Assembly: GCF_000194605.1 (NCBI RefSeq)
Contig: NC_015321.1
Span: 3,534,001 to 3,598,000 of the forward strand
DNA: 64,000 bases
Direction: 5' to 3'
From: Fluviicola taffensis DSM 16823
GTDB taxonomy: Bacteria; Bacteroidota; Bacteroidia; Flavobacteriales_D; Crocinitomicaceae
Part shown: positions 25,336 to 35,436 of the stretch, one piece after another
Position numbering within the stretch: the first letter of the stretch is position 1
Layout of the letters: each line of letters begins with the position of its first letter
Program-made: the position numbers and the translations under genes
The notes under the pieces: model-generated
Told to the model about the DNA's origin: nothing
The model's database searches: none
Seen by the model: only the letters and a program-made list of their open reading frames with translations

Positions 25336-28300
25336 ATGAATTTAGAGCTTATGAAATTACGTCAAATAATAGGACTGCTAGTTTTGATTTTTACGATCGG
25401 ATCATTCGAAAGTAAAGGTCAAATCGATTCGGTTTTTTGGTTCGCAGCCCCATGGGTTACACCAAGTCACTCTGGGAATACGCCAATAGTGTTGAGAATT
25501 TCAACATTCAATGCGCCAACAACAGTAAGGGTTTACCAACCTGCAGGTACTTATGATTCAACTTTTGTTGTACCCGCTAACTCATTAAACTCACACTTTT
25601 TAACTTCGATAGTCAACACTTTGGAGTCAAAACCTGCGGATAATGTACTCAATTATGGAATCAAGATTGAAGCGGATACATTGGTGACTATTGTCTATGA
25701 AGTTGTAACAACCGGTAATAATCCAGAAACCTATTCCCTGAAAGGTCAAAATGCAGTAGGAACAGAATTTGTTTGTCCTTTTCAGACTACTTGGGCGAAT
25801 GGAAGTTATGCGCCAATTCAACCGAAGTCAATGATTTGTATTGTTGCAACGGAAGATAATACAACTGTTTGGATTACACCTAAAGCTACTGTAGTTGGCC
25901 ATCCTGCTGGGGTTACCTATTCAATTGTACTCAATAGAGGTCAAGTTTATACGGTTGAAAACACCTCACAAGCTACAAATACTCCAGGAAATAATTTAGG
26001 AGGAACTATTGTTGTTGCAGACAAACCAATTGCAGTAACTGTTTCTGATGATTCTGTTACGAATTCTGGAGGTGGTTGCCGGGATTTAATGGGAGATCAA
26101 ATTGTTCCTGTTGATGTAGTTGGTACAAACTACATTGTAAACAGAGGAAACATGTTTGCAAACTCTCAGGAAGGAATCTTTATAGTTGCAACGCAAAACT
26201 TTACTTCCGTAACTGTTACGACTACTTTGGGAACCTTTTCACAGCTATTAAATCAAGGAGATACTTGGAAATATGTATTAACTGCCACAGAGGGACTTGC
26301 TTATGTTGATGCAGATAAGAACGTATATGTACTTCAAGCTAGTGGTTTTGGTTGTGAAGTAGGTGAAGCATTACTTCCACCAATCAACTGTGCTGGTTCA
26401 AGTCAAGTGAGTTTTACACGTACGAATGCACAAACATTTATTCTAAATATCCTTTGTCCAACATCAGCGATCAATAACTTCTTGTTAAATGGAAGTAATA
26501 CACTTGTTCCTGGATCGGCTTTTCTACCTGTTCCTGGAACAGCAGGTTTTTGGAGTGGCGCTCAAATTGATTTTCCAGTTGGAAGTATTCCTGTTGGAAC
26601 TTCTAATTTGTTAACCAATTCGAGTGATTTCTTCGGAATGGGAGTAATTAATGGGGGAGCAGGAACTGGATGTTATTACCATTATATGTCAGCCTTCAAC
26701 AGAAAGGTTTATACGAAAGCAGGAAATGATACAACGCTTTGTAATGGAGATCCTTCTGTATTATTAAATGGTTCAGTTGAGGGTGGATCTACAACAGGTG
26801 AATGGACGGTAATCAATGGAGCAGGTTCCTTTGTAAATGCTACGGATTTAACAACTTCATATGTTCCTTCTACCTCAGATTACACGCAAGGAACTTTGAC
26901 TTTTGTATTAGCTTCTACAGGGAATTGTGACCCGGTAAGAGATACCATGATTGTAAACTTCATTCAATCACCAGAAGCAAATGCAGGAACAGATGATTCC
27001 TATTGTAAAAACAATGTTGGAGCAGTTCCAATTACAGGAGCATTTTCTTATTCCGCAGCAGCTACTTGGAGTGGCGGGGATGGCGGAGCATTTGGGAATA
27101 TCGGATCACCTACTACAACATACACACCATCACCAGCTGATTTAGCAGCTGATAGTGTGGTTCTTTTCTATACCACTGCAGGAAGTTTTTTCTCTTGTCC
27201 AAATAAACAAGATACGGTTGTTATTTTCTTTACAGATGCGCCAACAATTGATGCGGGACCAGATCAACTGGTTTGTTCAAATACTACGGATGTTGCATTG
27301 AACGCAGTTATTTCAACAGGAAGTGGAACTTGGACATCGAGTGGAACTGGAGGCTTTTCTCCTTCTCAAACAACCCTGAATGGAAGTTACGTATTAGCTA
27401 CTAGTGATATCTCGAATGGATTGGTGATGCTCTATTTAGTTTCTGATAACAATGGAAATTGTGCTGCTGTATTTGATAGTTTAGAAATTCAAATTATAAA
27501 CTTCCCTGTTGTAACTAATACAACAACGGATTCTATTTGTTCCAATAATGGAACTTTGAATTTAACAGGAACAGTTACTAGTGGGTTCTCAACACAATGG
27601 ACAACCTCCGGATTTGGAACAATAGCGAATCCATCTAATTTATCTACCATTTACTCAATCTCACCTGTTGATGTAACCAATGGATTTATTGATGTCGTTT
27701 TATCTACAACAGGAATTTGTCCAATAGCCAATGACTCGATACGAGTGATTTTTGTTTCTCCTCCTCAAGTAAATGCAGGAACTGACCAGGCTTACTGTCA
27801 AAATGCTTTGGTTCAATTAAATGGACAAATTACAGGAGCTGATACAACAGGAACGTGGTCAACTTTAGGAACAGGAACTTTTCTTCCTGGTCCCAATTTT
27901 TTAAACGGGGTATATGATCCTTCTATAGGTGATGTGTCTGGTGGACCAATTAGTTTGATTTTAACTTCAACTTCTAATTTTGGATGTCCTCCAGATAGAG
28001 ATACTATTGTGATTACGTTTAACAGAATACCAACTGCGGATTTTACATATGCAAATGTTTGTCAAGCTAGTAACATGAATTTTGTCGATGCTTCAGTGGC
28101 AAATACGGGTAGTTTATCTACTTGGAGTTGGGCTTTTGGTGATAATACAAATTCAATAGCCCAAAATCCACAACATGCTTATACAACACCTGGTAATTTC
28201 AATGTGATGATGATAGTTACTTCGTCTAATGGTTGTACAGATACTGTTGTAAAACCGGTTACTGTTTATCCATTGCCTTTGCCTTCATTCAATGCTTCCA

Positions 28301-29031
28301 TTGCTTGTGAAGCTTATCCAACTAATTTTACAAATACTTCTTTCATTCCTTCAGGATCAATTGTTTCTTATTTGTATGATTTTAATGGAATTGGTACAAG
28401 TTCGCAATCAAATCCATCTTTCGTTTTTCCAACAAGTGGGACTTACAATGTAACATTGACGGCTGTTTCTAACTTTGGATGTACGAATTCAGTCATACAA
28501 CAAATTGTAGTTCATGCTATTCCAAATGCATCGTTTACTGCAACTCCTAATCCAGCATTGGTGAATCAAAATATTACTTATACAGACGTAACTGCAGGTA
28601 ATATTATTTCTTGGCAATGGAATTTTGGTGATGGACAAGGGGATAATATCCAAATCACGAATCACAGTTACAATGCCGGTGGAGTATACACTGTAACATT
28701 AACAATTACAGATGATATTGGTTGTATGGATACGATATCTAAGGATATTTCTGTTGCTCTTTTGCCAGTCGTTCCTTCTGGATTTACTCCAAATGGAGAC
28801 GGGGAAAATGATGTGTTTATTATTCGGGGTGGACCATTTAGAAACGTTGATTTTAAAGTGTATAATAATTGGGGACAATTGATTTTCGAGTCCAATGATT
28901 CTTCAATAGGATGGGACGGTACCTATAAAGGGGAACCTGCCCCGCTTGGTGTTTATACTTGGACATTTGTTGTTGATATGGGAAGTGATTTTATTGTCAA
29001 AGAATCAGGTGACGTAACTTTAATTCGATAA
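25336..29031 (+). CDS. Giant surface protein: IgGFc-binding domain, repeats, PKD domains, T9SS type B C-terminal domain (paralogue)
   Basis: 1231 aa from ATG 25336, four bases after the previous stop; ATG 25351 is an alternative and gives a neater signal peptide (MKLRQIIGLLVLIFTIGSFE). The layout copies the protein at 20942: IDSVFWFAAPWVTPSHSG start, Ser/Thr/Gly-rich repeats (TTGEWTVINGAG, TGTWSTLGTGTF), PKD domains (WSWAFGDNTNSIAQNPQHAY; WQWNFGDGQGDN) and a type B end (VPSGFTPNGDGENDVFIIRG, KVYNNWGQLIFES, GWDGTYKGEPAPLGVYTWTF). Probably a surface adhesin; a PorP gene follows by 3 bases. Confidence 0.85.
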   Translation: MNLELMKLRQIIGLLVLIFTIGSFESKGQIDSVFWFAAPWVTPSHSGNTPIVLRISTFNAPTTVRVYQPAGTYDSTFVVPANSLNSHFLTSIVNTLESKPADNVLNYGIKIEADTLVTIVYEVVTTGNNPETYSLKGQNAVGTEFVCPFQTTWANGSYAPIQPKSMICIVATEDNTTVWITPKATVVGHPAGVTYSIVLNRGQVYTVENTSQATNTPGNNLGGTIVVADKPIAVTVSDDSVTNSGGGCRDLMGDQIVPVDVVGTNYIVNRGNMFANSQEGIFIVATQNFTSVTVTTTLGTFSQLLNQGDTWKYVLTATEGLAYVDADKNVYVLQASGFGCEVGEALLPPINCAGSSQVSFTRTNAQTFILNILCPTSAINNFLLNGSNTLVPGSAFLPVPGTAGFWSGAQIDFPVGSIPVGTSNLLTNSSDFFGMGVINGGAGTGCYYHYMSAFNRKVYTKAGNDTTLCNGDPSVLLNGSVEGGSTTGEWTVINGAGSFVNATDLTTSYVPSTSDYTQGTLTFVLASTGNCDPVRDTMIVNFIQSPEANAGTDDSYCKNNVGAVPITGAFSYSAAATWSGGDGGAFGNIGSPTTTYTPSPADLAADSVVLFYTTAGSFFSCPNKQDTVVIFFTDAPTIDAGPDQLVCSNTTDVALNAVISTGSGTWTSSGTGGFSPSQTTLNGSYVLATSDISNGLVMLYLVSDNNGNCAAVFDSLEIQIINFPVVTNTTTDSICSNNGTLNLTGTVTSGFSTQWTTSGFGTIANPSNLSTIYSISPVDVTNGFIDVVLSTTGICPIANDSIRVIFVSPPQVNAGTDQAYCQNALVQLNGQITGADTTGTWSTLGTGTFLPGPNFLNGVYDPSIGDVSGGPISLILTSTSNFGCPPDRDTIVITFNRIPTADFTYANVCQASNMNFVDASVANTGSLSTWSWAFGDNTNSIAQNPQHAYTTPGNFNVMMIVTSSNGCTDTVVKPVTVYPLPLPSFNASIACEAYPTNFTNTSFIPSGSIVSYLYDFNGIGTSSQSNPSFVFPTSGTYNVTLTAVSNFGCTNSVIQQIVVHAIPNASFTATPNPALVNQNITYTDVTAGNIISWQWNFGDGQGDNIQITNHSYNAGGVYTVTLTITDDIGCMDTISKDISVALLPVVPSGFTPNGDGENDVFIIRGGPFRNVDFKVYNNWGQLIFESNDSSIGWDGTYKGEPAPLGVYTWTFVVDMGSDFIVKESGDVTLIR

Positions 29032-29034
29032 GCC

Positions 29035-30021
29035 ATGAAAATTAGAATTTGTTTGTTTGCCATTTTCTTGAGTGGTTTGTCTTATAGTCAGGATGCGCAT
29101 TTATCTATGTATGATGCAGCTCCTTTGTTTTTAAACCCTGCATTGACAGGAGTTGTAGATGGTGATTTCCGCGTTCATGGTCAATACCGTACTCAGTGGA
29201 AATCGGTTAATTTCAAACCGTATACATCGGCATTGATTAGCTTTGATATGCCTATAAAAAAATGGGGATTTGGAGTTCAGATTAATAATTTCAGAGCTGG
29301 TGCAGGAAATTTCAATGTATTACAAGGTTTATTGTCAGCCGCTTATTATATTCCTTTGAACAAGAATAAAACGCATATTTTAAACTTTGGACTTCAGGGC
29401 GGAGTGACTCAAAAATCATTGGAGTATCAGTTGTTGTCATTCAATAATCAATATACGTTGAATAATGGAGGTCAATTTGATCAAACAATTGTATCGAATG
29501 AAAATTTTGGAGCACAGTCGAAGTTCATTCCCATGTTGAATGCGAGCGCTTTATACTATTATTCAAAAGCTCAATCGCGATTAAATCCGTTTATTGGAGT
29601 TTCCGTTTTCAATTTAACGCAACCCAATGAGTCTTTCTTTGGAAGAGAATCGAAGCTTCCATTGCGAATGTATACACACATTGGAACTCGAATTAACATT
29701 ACAGAATTGTTTTATGTGATTCCAAAGGTGTTAATTATGAATCAAAAGAAGTTTCATGAACAAACGTATGCTATTGAAGCTGGATATTTCTTAAAAGGTA
29801 GTGGCGCATATGTTTTAGCGGGTGTTATTGTTAGAGCTAAAGATGCTATGATTGCAACACTTGGAGTTCGAAAAGATCAATTCATTGTTAAATTAGCTTA
29901 TGACTTCAATATTTCTTCTTTGACAGCAACTTCAAAAAGTAAAGGTGGATTTGAACTTTCATTTACGTATGTTCACAAGAAGAAAAAACCAATTGATTAC
30001 AAAGTCTGTCCACGATTATAA
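29035..30021 (+). CDS. PorP/SprF-family T9SS membrane protein (copy 2)
   Basis: 328 aa, signal peptide ending LSYSQ. Family start MYDAAPLFLNPALTGV and HGQYRTQWKSVNF, then barrel strands. It pairs with the type B cargo gene just upstream, as copy 1 does. The closing residues (KKKPIDYKVCPRL) are unusual for a barrel and may be periplasmic. Confidence 0.85.
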   Translation: MKIRICLFAIFLSGLSYSQDAHLSMYDAAPLFLNPALTGVVDGDFRVHGQYRTQWKSVNFKPYTSALISFDMPIKKWGFGVQINNFRAGAGNFNVLQGLLSAAYYIPLNKNKTHILNFGLQGGVTQKSLEYQLLSFNNQYTLNNGGQFDQTIVSNENFGAQSKFIPMLNASALYYYSKAQSRLNPFIGVSVFNLTQPNESFFGRESKLPLRMYTHIGTRINITELFYVIPKVLIMNQKKFHEQTYAIEAGYFLKGSGAYVLAGVIVRAKDAMIATLGVRKDQFIVKLAYDFNISSLTATSKSKGGFELSFTYVHKKKKPIDYKVCPRL

Positions 30022-30035
30022 CTCACATTCCAAAC

Positions 30036-32120
30036 ATGAAATCTAAAATCGCTTGTTTGTTGTTTTTAGTGATATCTTCGATGTCACTTGCACAATCAAA
30101 AAGAATATATATATACAAAGGCAATGAGTATTTCAATAAATTGGATTATGCAAATGCTGTTGAACAATATAAGTTGGCATTATCGGATTCTGTTGCTTTG
30201 GCAACGATGATTTATCCATATGAAACTCAAACGACCAATCAAAAGCTTTCAAAAACGAAAGTTGTTGTAGATAGTACTCTTCGGGTTACTATGGAGCAAT
30301 ATTTACACCATCATGTAGCTTGGTGTTATTATCGACTGCATGATTATCCGAATGCCGAAAAACATTTAAAAAACACAGTTGCGGAGAAAGCATATCCTGA
30401 TGATAGCTATTATTTAGCTCAGAGCTATATGAATAATAATAAGTATGATGAGGCTATCACTCAATTTGAGGATTATATTCGTTCTTCTGGAGCTGATGAT
30501 GAATTATTACACGCCGCTCAAGTAGCTATGACTGGGTGTTATTTAGCGAAAGAAGAAATTGGAAAAACTAGAGAAATCAGTGTTCGCTTAGCAGATACAA
30601 GCGTTTTTAATAAGGGAACTGCAAGTTTTGCTACGATGTATTTTGATAAAGATCAAAAGTTATTGTTTACATCAGCAAGAGAAGGCGGTGTAATTCTAAA
30701 CGAAAAGCAGCAATCTGAGTATTTATGTGATTTGTATTGGGTTTCTTTGAATGAAGATAGCACATGGTCGGCACCAACAAACTTTGGTCGCCCATTGAAT
30801 AGTGCTCAAAATGATGGAGCTGCATCTTTCAATAATAATAACGTGATTTTTTATACACGATGGAGTGAGGAGAAGCGAAAAGAACAAAATATTTATTTGG
30901 CCCGCATGGTAAATATGAAATTCTTCGAAGCTTATAAATTAGATTCTGTGGTTAATTATCCTGGATATCGAAGTATTCAACCTTACGTTTCTATGGATGG
31001 AAGAACGTTGTATTTTTCTTCGAATCGCCCAGGAGGCTTGGGAGGAATGGATATTTGGAAAATTGCCATTGATTCTGCTGGAAATACAATCGGTCAAGCT
31101 GAAAATTTAGGTGCCTTGATTAATTCAGACCAAGATGAAGTAACACCTTTCTTTCACGAAGTTTCTTCCACACTTTTCTTTTCATCTAATGGACATGGGA
31201 GTATGGGAGGATTGGATATCTTTAAAGCTTTGTACGACAGAGAAACTAGTGCTTTTAGTGTTCCGATGAATTTAGGAATGCCCATCAATTCGAATAGAGA
31301 TGATGCCTATATGATGTGGGATTCGCGCTTGTCAAAAGGATTTTTCTCCAGTGATAGAGAACCTTGTAAAGGAGGAAGTTGTTACGACATCTATGAAGTG
31401 GTGAATGAGCCAATTCATATTTACTTAAGCGGTTATTCATACAACAAGGAAACAGAAGAGATTCTTCCAAATGTGAAGCTAAGCTTCAAAGATATTCGCG
31501 GTGCTTTTCCATCGTATACCATTGTAACTGATTCTAATGGATTTTATGAGAAAGAATTGACTTATGGAGTAGAACTTTTTATCAAAGGTCAAAAAATTAA
31601 TTATTTCGCAGATGCAACGAGTGTCAATACGAATTCAATTACACAGACGACAAGTATTACTAGAGATTTTTACTTGAGACCGATTCCACAAGATGAAATT
31701 GAAATTGAAGGAATTGAATACGATTTTAACTCAGATAAATTAAGACCAGCTTCAGAAGCAGTATTGGATAAATTATTGGAATTCTTGGAATTGAATAACA
31801 ACATTGTTGTAGAGATTAATTCTCATACAGATGCCCGTGGTAAAGATATTTACAATTTGGATTTATCACAAAGAAGGGCGAAATCGTGTGTTGATTACTT
31901 GGTTTCAAAAGGAATTACACCTGAACGCTTGATAGCAAAAGGTTATGGAGAAACCCAACCAAATCAATTGTATGGTCCCGATAAAAAACCTGTTTTGGAT
32001 GCGGAAGGAAAACCCGTATTGTTGACCGAAGCGTATATCGATACTTTTAAAGTGAAAGCTGAACGCGAGGTTTTACATCAAAAGAACAGAAGAACTTCGT
32101 TTAAGGTAATTAACCAATAA
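30036..32120 (+). CDS. PorE-like protein: TPR, PD40 propeller, regulatory-like domain and OmpA domain
   Basis: 694 aa, signal peptide ending SLAQ. Order of domains: TPR-like repeats (residues ~25-170, GNEYFNKLDYANAVEQYKLA); a PD40/WD40-like propeller (~180-470, with RTLYFSSNRPGGLGGMDIWK and LFFSSNGHGSMGGLDIFKA); a carboxypeptidase-regulatory-like fold (~480-560); OmpA peptidoglycan-binding domain (~570-694, NSHTDARGKDIYNLDLSQRR, AKSCVDYLVSKG). This matches PorE, which links the T9SS outer-membrane ring to peptidoglycan. It closes the cargo-PorP module. Confidence 0.8.
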   Translation: MKSKIACLLFLVISSMSLAQSKRIYIYKGNEYFNKLDYANAVEQYKLALSDSVALATMIYPYETQTTNQKLSKTKVVVDSTLRVTMEQYLHHHVAWCYYRLHDYPNAEKHLKNTVAEKAYPDDSYYLAQSYMNNNKYDEAITQFEDYIRSSGADDELLHAAQVAMTGCYLAKEEIGKTREISVRLADTSVFNKGTASFATMYFDKDQKLLFTSAREGGVILNEKQQSEYLCDLYWVSLNEDSTWSAPTNFGRPLNSAQNDGAASFNNNNVIFYTRWSEEKRKEQNIYLARMVNMKFFEAYKLDSVVNYPGYRSIQPYVSMDGRTLYFSSNRPGGLGGMDIWKIAIDSAGNTIGQAENLGALINSDQDEVTPFFHEVSSTLFFSSNGHGSMGGLDIFKALYDRETSAFSVPMNLGMPINSNRDDAYMMWDSRLSKGFFSSDREPCKGGSCYDIYEVVNEPIHIYLSGYSYNKETEEILPNVKLSFKDIRGAFPSYTIVTDSNGFYEKELTYGVELFIKGQKINYFADATSVNTNSITQTTSITRDFYLRPIPQDEIEIEGIEYDFNSDKLRPASEAVLDKLLEFLELNNNIVVEINSHTDARGKDIYNLDLSQRRAKSCVDYLVSKGITPERLIAKGYGETQPNQLYGPDKKPVLDAEGKPVLLTEAYIDTFKVKAEREVLHQKNRRTSFKVINQ

Positions 32121-32185
32121 TTGAAAATTGATAAGGAGATCAGCTAAGATCTTTTCAATTATCCATTTTCGATTAGTTTGAATTC

Positions 32186-32500
32186 TCACGGGCATTGGTA
32201 ATTTACCCAGGAGATTCCGTTTTTAAAGATCGTAGTGTGTTCCTTTTCAGCATTCATATAAGAAGTTGCTTGTTGTGCGCTTTTTCCGGTTTCACATATG
32301 AAAATAACGGTATCGTATTTTAATAATTCAGATTTGTGTTTTTCCAGTTCGGGTAGGGGAATATTTACACCTATGCAAGCATGTCCTTGTCTCCAAATAC
32401 TTTCAGTGCGTACATCAACCACAAGTGTTTTTCCATTGGTAGTTTTCTGATTACAAGCGAATAGAGTAGAAAAGAGTATCAAGAATATTGAGTGTTTCAT
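32186..32500 (-). CDS. Rhodanese-domain lipoprotein
   Basis: 104 aa from ATG 32500. The lipoprotein signal ends LFACN. One rhodanese domain follows: LVVDVRTESIWRQGHACIGV, then the active loop CETGKSA with catalytic Cys, consistent with a sulfurtransferase or persulfide-binding protein in the periplasm. The frame extends upstream to 32551, but those residues do not look like a signal. It is convergent with the PorE-like gene. Confidence 0.8.
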   Translation of the reverse strand: MKHSIFLILFSTLFACNQKTTNGKTLVVDVRTESIWRQGHACIGVNIPLPELEKHKSELLKYDTVIFICETGKSAQQATSYMNAEKEHTTIFKNGISWVNYQCP

Positions 32501-32542
32501 AAAAGACAATTGAAGTGGGGAATTATCACTTATCAATGACAA

Positions 32543-32590
32543 AATTATCAAGGAAATCCTAAGAAAGAAGATGATTCCCTTGATAATTAA
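32543..32590 (-). terminator. Probable terminator of the minus-strand OmpA gene
   Basis: AATTATCAAGG... pairs with ...CCCTTGATAATT around ~20 bases, followed on the minus strand by TTTTG. The arms resemble the hairpin at 12068-12106. Confidence 0.5.
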
Positions 32591-32618
32591 TAATTACGTC
32601 ATTTCTAATTTTAGAAAA

Positions 32619-34664
32619 TCACATTCCCTGAATCAAGAAATCAGTTCTACGATTCTTCGCTTTATTTTCTGGTGTATCATTTTCAACTTTCGGTTTCGTT
32701 TCACCATAACCTTTCGCTTCTAATCGATCCGATTCAATGCCTTGAGATTGCAAATAAGCTTTTACACCTTTCGCACGACGATCAGAAAGATCTAAATTTT
32801 TCGCATCGTCACCATCGCTATCCGTATGTCCTTGAACCATTATTTTCACTGTAGGATTGGATTTTAAGAAACGAGCGAACTCACGAAGAATGAATTTTGA
32901 TTTAGTAGAAAGAAAATCAGAGTTGTAGTCATACAAAATGTCATTGATTGTATAAGCTTCTCCAACTTTGAGTTCTTTCACCTCTAAATTATTATTCACA
33001 CGATTCTCTTTTTTGACAATTTCCTCTTTCGTAATTAATTTAGAATCGAAAGCTGCTCCATCTTTTTTCACAGAAACCATGATGTCTTGAGGTTTTTCGG
33101 TCTTCACAACCACTGCATATTTTCCATCATTTCCGTTTACTCGAACTTGTTCTACTTTATCTGAACTCTCGTAAGCAACTTCAATGATAGCATTTTCAAT
33201 AGGTTTACCCGTTGGATCTTTTAGATCTCCTTTGATGATTGTTACCGCTTTTGGACGAGCTTCTTCGTACAAATCAAACCCGTAAATATCCCAGTTTCCT
33301 TGCTGTTGGGATGAATAATAAGCCAATTTACCATCTGTAGAAACAAAAATTCCAATTTCGTCTTCTGCTGTATTGATTGGGTAACCAATATTTTTCGGTT
33401 TACTCCAAACTCCATTTTCCTCACGCATGTAGAAAATATCCAAACCACCAGCACCTTTTCGATCATCTGATACGGTTGAAACAAAATACAAGGTTTCACT
33501 ATCTTGATGTAAAAAGGGGCTCTTGTCTTTTCCAGCAGTGTTTATCTCATCAAATGGTCTGGGCGAACCCCAAGTTCCATCTGGATTTCTCTTTACGACA
33601 AAAACATCGTTATCTTTTGTTGTTCTGCGATTGGCTGTATAGAATAAGGTATTTCCATCCGCTGACATAGAAGGCTGAGCTTCCCAACCGTCTGGTGTAT
33701 TAATTTTTGGACCTAAATTGACTAATTCAGACCATTGATAATCAGAAGGATTGGGACCTGTTTTTTGATAAGTTGTTGAGTATAAATCACAATTCATGTA
33801 TGCCTGGCCATTTACTTCAGCTCTTTTGCAGGCACAAATAATCATTTCTTTGTTATCGACAGACATCGTTGCGCCACCGTAACTTTGAAAAGATCCATTA
33901 TTGAATGGTTTTGGAAATGCTTTTCCTCCATCAAATGAAATACCTTCGTCCATGTGATTGGAATAGGTGTAAACCTCTTGCACATTCGAAACAAGGTCAC
34001 CCAAATTTTTCACATCCTGCTTGCGTGTATAGAACATCAGTAAGTTGTCGGGAGAAATCATTGGGAAGTATTCATCATTTCCTGTCGAAACATTTTGAAC
34101 TTTCTTCGGGTTGAAAGGAACTTGTTTGCTAGCCATTTCAGAATCTTCTTTCTGATTGACCAATAATTTTTTTACGTCCGTAAGTTGTTTGGCATAGTTT
34201 GTTCCATAACGTGAATTATCGGTGTTTTTGAAATCCACAAATTTCTGAAACCACTTATTTGCTTCCTCTTTTTGATCTTGGGTATAATTGATTACTCCTA
34301 AATAATAGAAAATATCAGAATGGTAATCTGGGCACAATTCAGCTGCTTTTACTAGTAATTGTTCTGCTTTTACCCAACTTCTGTCACCTTGTGCGGGGTT
34401 TGCAACCGTTTCATAGGCTTTTTTACCAGATTCGTACGCATACATTCCGAATTCGAAATAAGCACCCGCATTATCAGGAGCCTCTTCAATAGCTTTGGCA
34501 AAATTCTCAGCGGCAGTTTTTGGATCACCAGCATTTTGTCCTGCGAAGATATATTTTTGGGCTTTTTTAGATGGTGCTAAACAAGATGGATCTTCCTCTT
34601 GTGCGTAAAATGATTGGATGGAAATAAGAGATATTCCAGTAATTAACAAGTAGTTTTTCCACAT
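32619..34664 (-). CDS. PorE-like protein: TPR, PD40 propeller, regulatory-like domain and OmpA domain (second copy)
   Basis: 681 aa, signal peptide ending SFYAQE. TPR region at ~30-160 (AENFAKAIEEAPDNAGAYFE), PD40 repeats (GNDEYFPMISPDNLLMFYTR; LFYTANRRTTKDNDVFVVKR; LYFVSTVSDDRKGAGGLDIF), a carboxypeptidase-regulatory-like domain (KGDLKDPTGKPIENAIIEV), then OmpA (MVQGHTDSDGDDAKNLDLSD, AYLQSQGIESDRLEAKGYGE). Only the layout, not the sequence in detail, is shared with the gene at 30036. Having two copies here is notable. Monocistronic. Confidence 0.8.
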   Translation of the reverse strand: MWKNYLLITGISLISIQSFYAQEEDPSCLAPSKKAQKYIFAGQNAGDPKTAAENFAKAIEEAPDNAGAYFEFGMYAYESGKKAYETVANPAQGDRSWVKAEQLLVKAAELCPDYHSDIFYYLGVINYTQDQKEEANKWFQKFVDFKNTDNSRYGTNYAKQLTDVKKLLVNQKEDSEMASKQVPFNPKKVQNVSTGNDEYFPMISPDNLLMFYTRKQDVKNLGDLVSNVQEVYTYSNHMDEGISFDGGKAFPKPFNNGSFQSYGGATMSVDNKEMIICACKRAEVNGQAYMNCDLYSTTYQKTGPNPSDYQWSELVNLGPKINTPDGWEAQPSMSADGNTLFYTANRRTTKDNDVFVVKRNPDGTWGSPRPFDEINTAGKDKSPFLHQDSETLYFVSTVSDDRKGAGGLDIFYMREENGVWSKPKNIGYPINTAEDEIGIFVSTDGKLAYYSSQQQGNWDIYGFDLYEEARPKAVTIIKGDLKDPTGKPIENAIIEVAYESSDKVEQVRVNGNDGKYAVVVKTEKPQDIMVSVKKDGAAFDSKLITKEEIVKKENRVNNNLEVKELKVGEAYTINDILYDYNSDFLSTKSKFILREFARFLKSNPTVKIMVQGHTDSDGDDAKNLDLSDRRAKGVKAYLQSQGIESDRLEAKGYGETKPKVENDTPENKAKNRRTDFLIQGM

Positions 34665-34910
34665 AAGCTTTTAAAATACACAGTTCAATGGGCAATAATT
34701 ATGCCCAACTATCTATATCGTAATTTGACCGAAAAGGTTACTGTTTTTATGAAGAAAGTTCAAAAGATTCAGAGATTCAACCTACAAAACTAACCACTAA
34801 AAACGAATCATTGAACTTTGGCACAATTTTCTCTTACAAATGTATCTTAAGATTTATATTTGAATGGATTCAAAAGCATTTGATTAATTTAAGAGCATAA
34901 AATATAACCA

Positions 34911-35411
34911 ATGACAACAAAAATTCTAGTTTACAGTTTATCGTTTTTATTTACAAGCATTTTGTTTTCTTCCGAACTAAATGCTCAAACCAATTGTAAT
35001 GAGGAAAAAGTAGGGAAGTCGTATTTTTCCATTTGTTCAAAGAATATTGTTACTGAAAAAAAGAAATTGTTTTTGACAACGAAAGCAATTCCAAAACGGA
35101 TTGAAGCCAAAAACACCTTTAAAATTGTTCATTATTATGTTGCAGACAGAAAAAAAGTTGAAACAGATGAAGTTTTCTTAGAATACAGTAAGTTTTTAAA
35201 TAATTTGGAAACGCATACTTTTTTTCTGAATGGAAAGGAATTTACAGGAGTCTTAAAAATTGCTCTTCCATTTAAAAATGAAGGAAAAGAAGTGAGGTAT
35301 GATGGATACGACTTGTTGACTTATGAATTTAAAGAAGGAAAATTTGTTTCTAAAAACAAAGCAATTGATGTAGAATTAGAGAAAGAAAAACCAGTTGTTC
35401 GTCCCACTTAA
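34911..35411 (+). CDS. Secreted hypothetical protein
   Basis: 166 aa with a signal peptide (residues 1-25, ELNAQT). Two Cys near the mature N-terminus may pair. The rest is strand-rich and lysine-rich (KKKLFLTTKAIPKRIEAKNT, FFLNGKEFTGVLKIALPF) with no known motif. It stands alone between divergent and convergent minus-strand genes. Not recognised. Confidence 0.6.
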   Translation: MTTKILVYSLSFLFTSILFSSELNAQTNCNEEKVGKSYFSICSKNIVTEKKKLFLTTKAIPKRIEAKNTFKIVHYYVADRKKVETDEVFLEYSKFLNNLETHTFFLNGKEFTGVLKIALPFKNEGKEVRYDGYDLLTYEFKEGKFVSKNKAIDVELEKEKPVVRPT

Positions 35412-35436
35412 AATGGAGTAATTAGGAAAAAAGGAT

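Noticed and set aside
33377-33670. A 97-codon open frame on the plus strand
   Set aside because: It is antisense to the second PorE-like gene, which has clear PD40 and OmpA domains.
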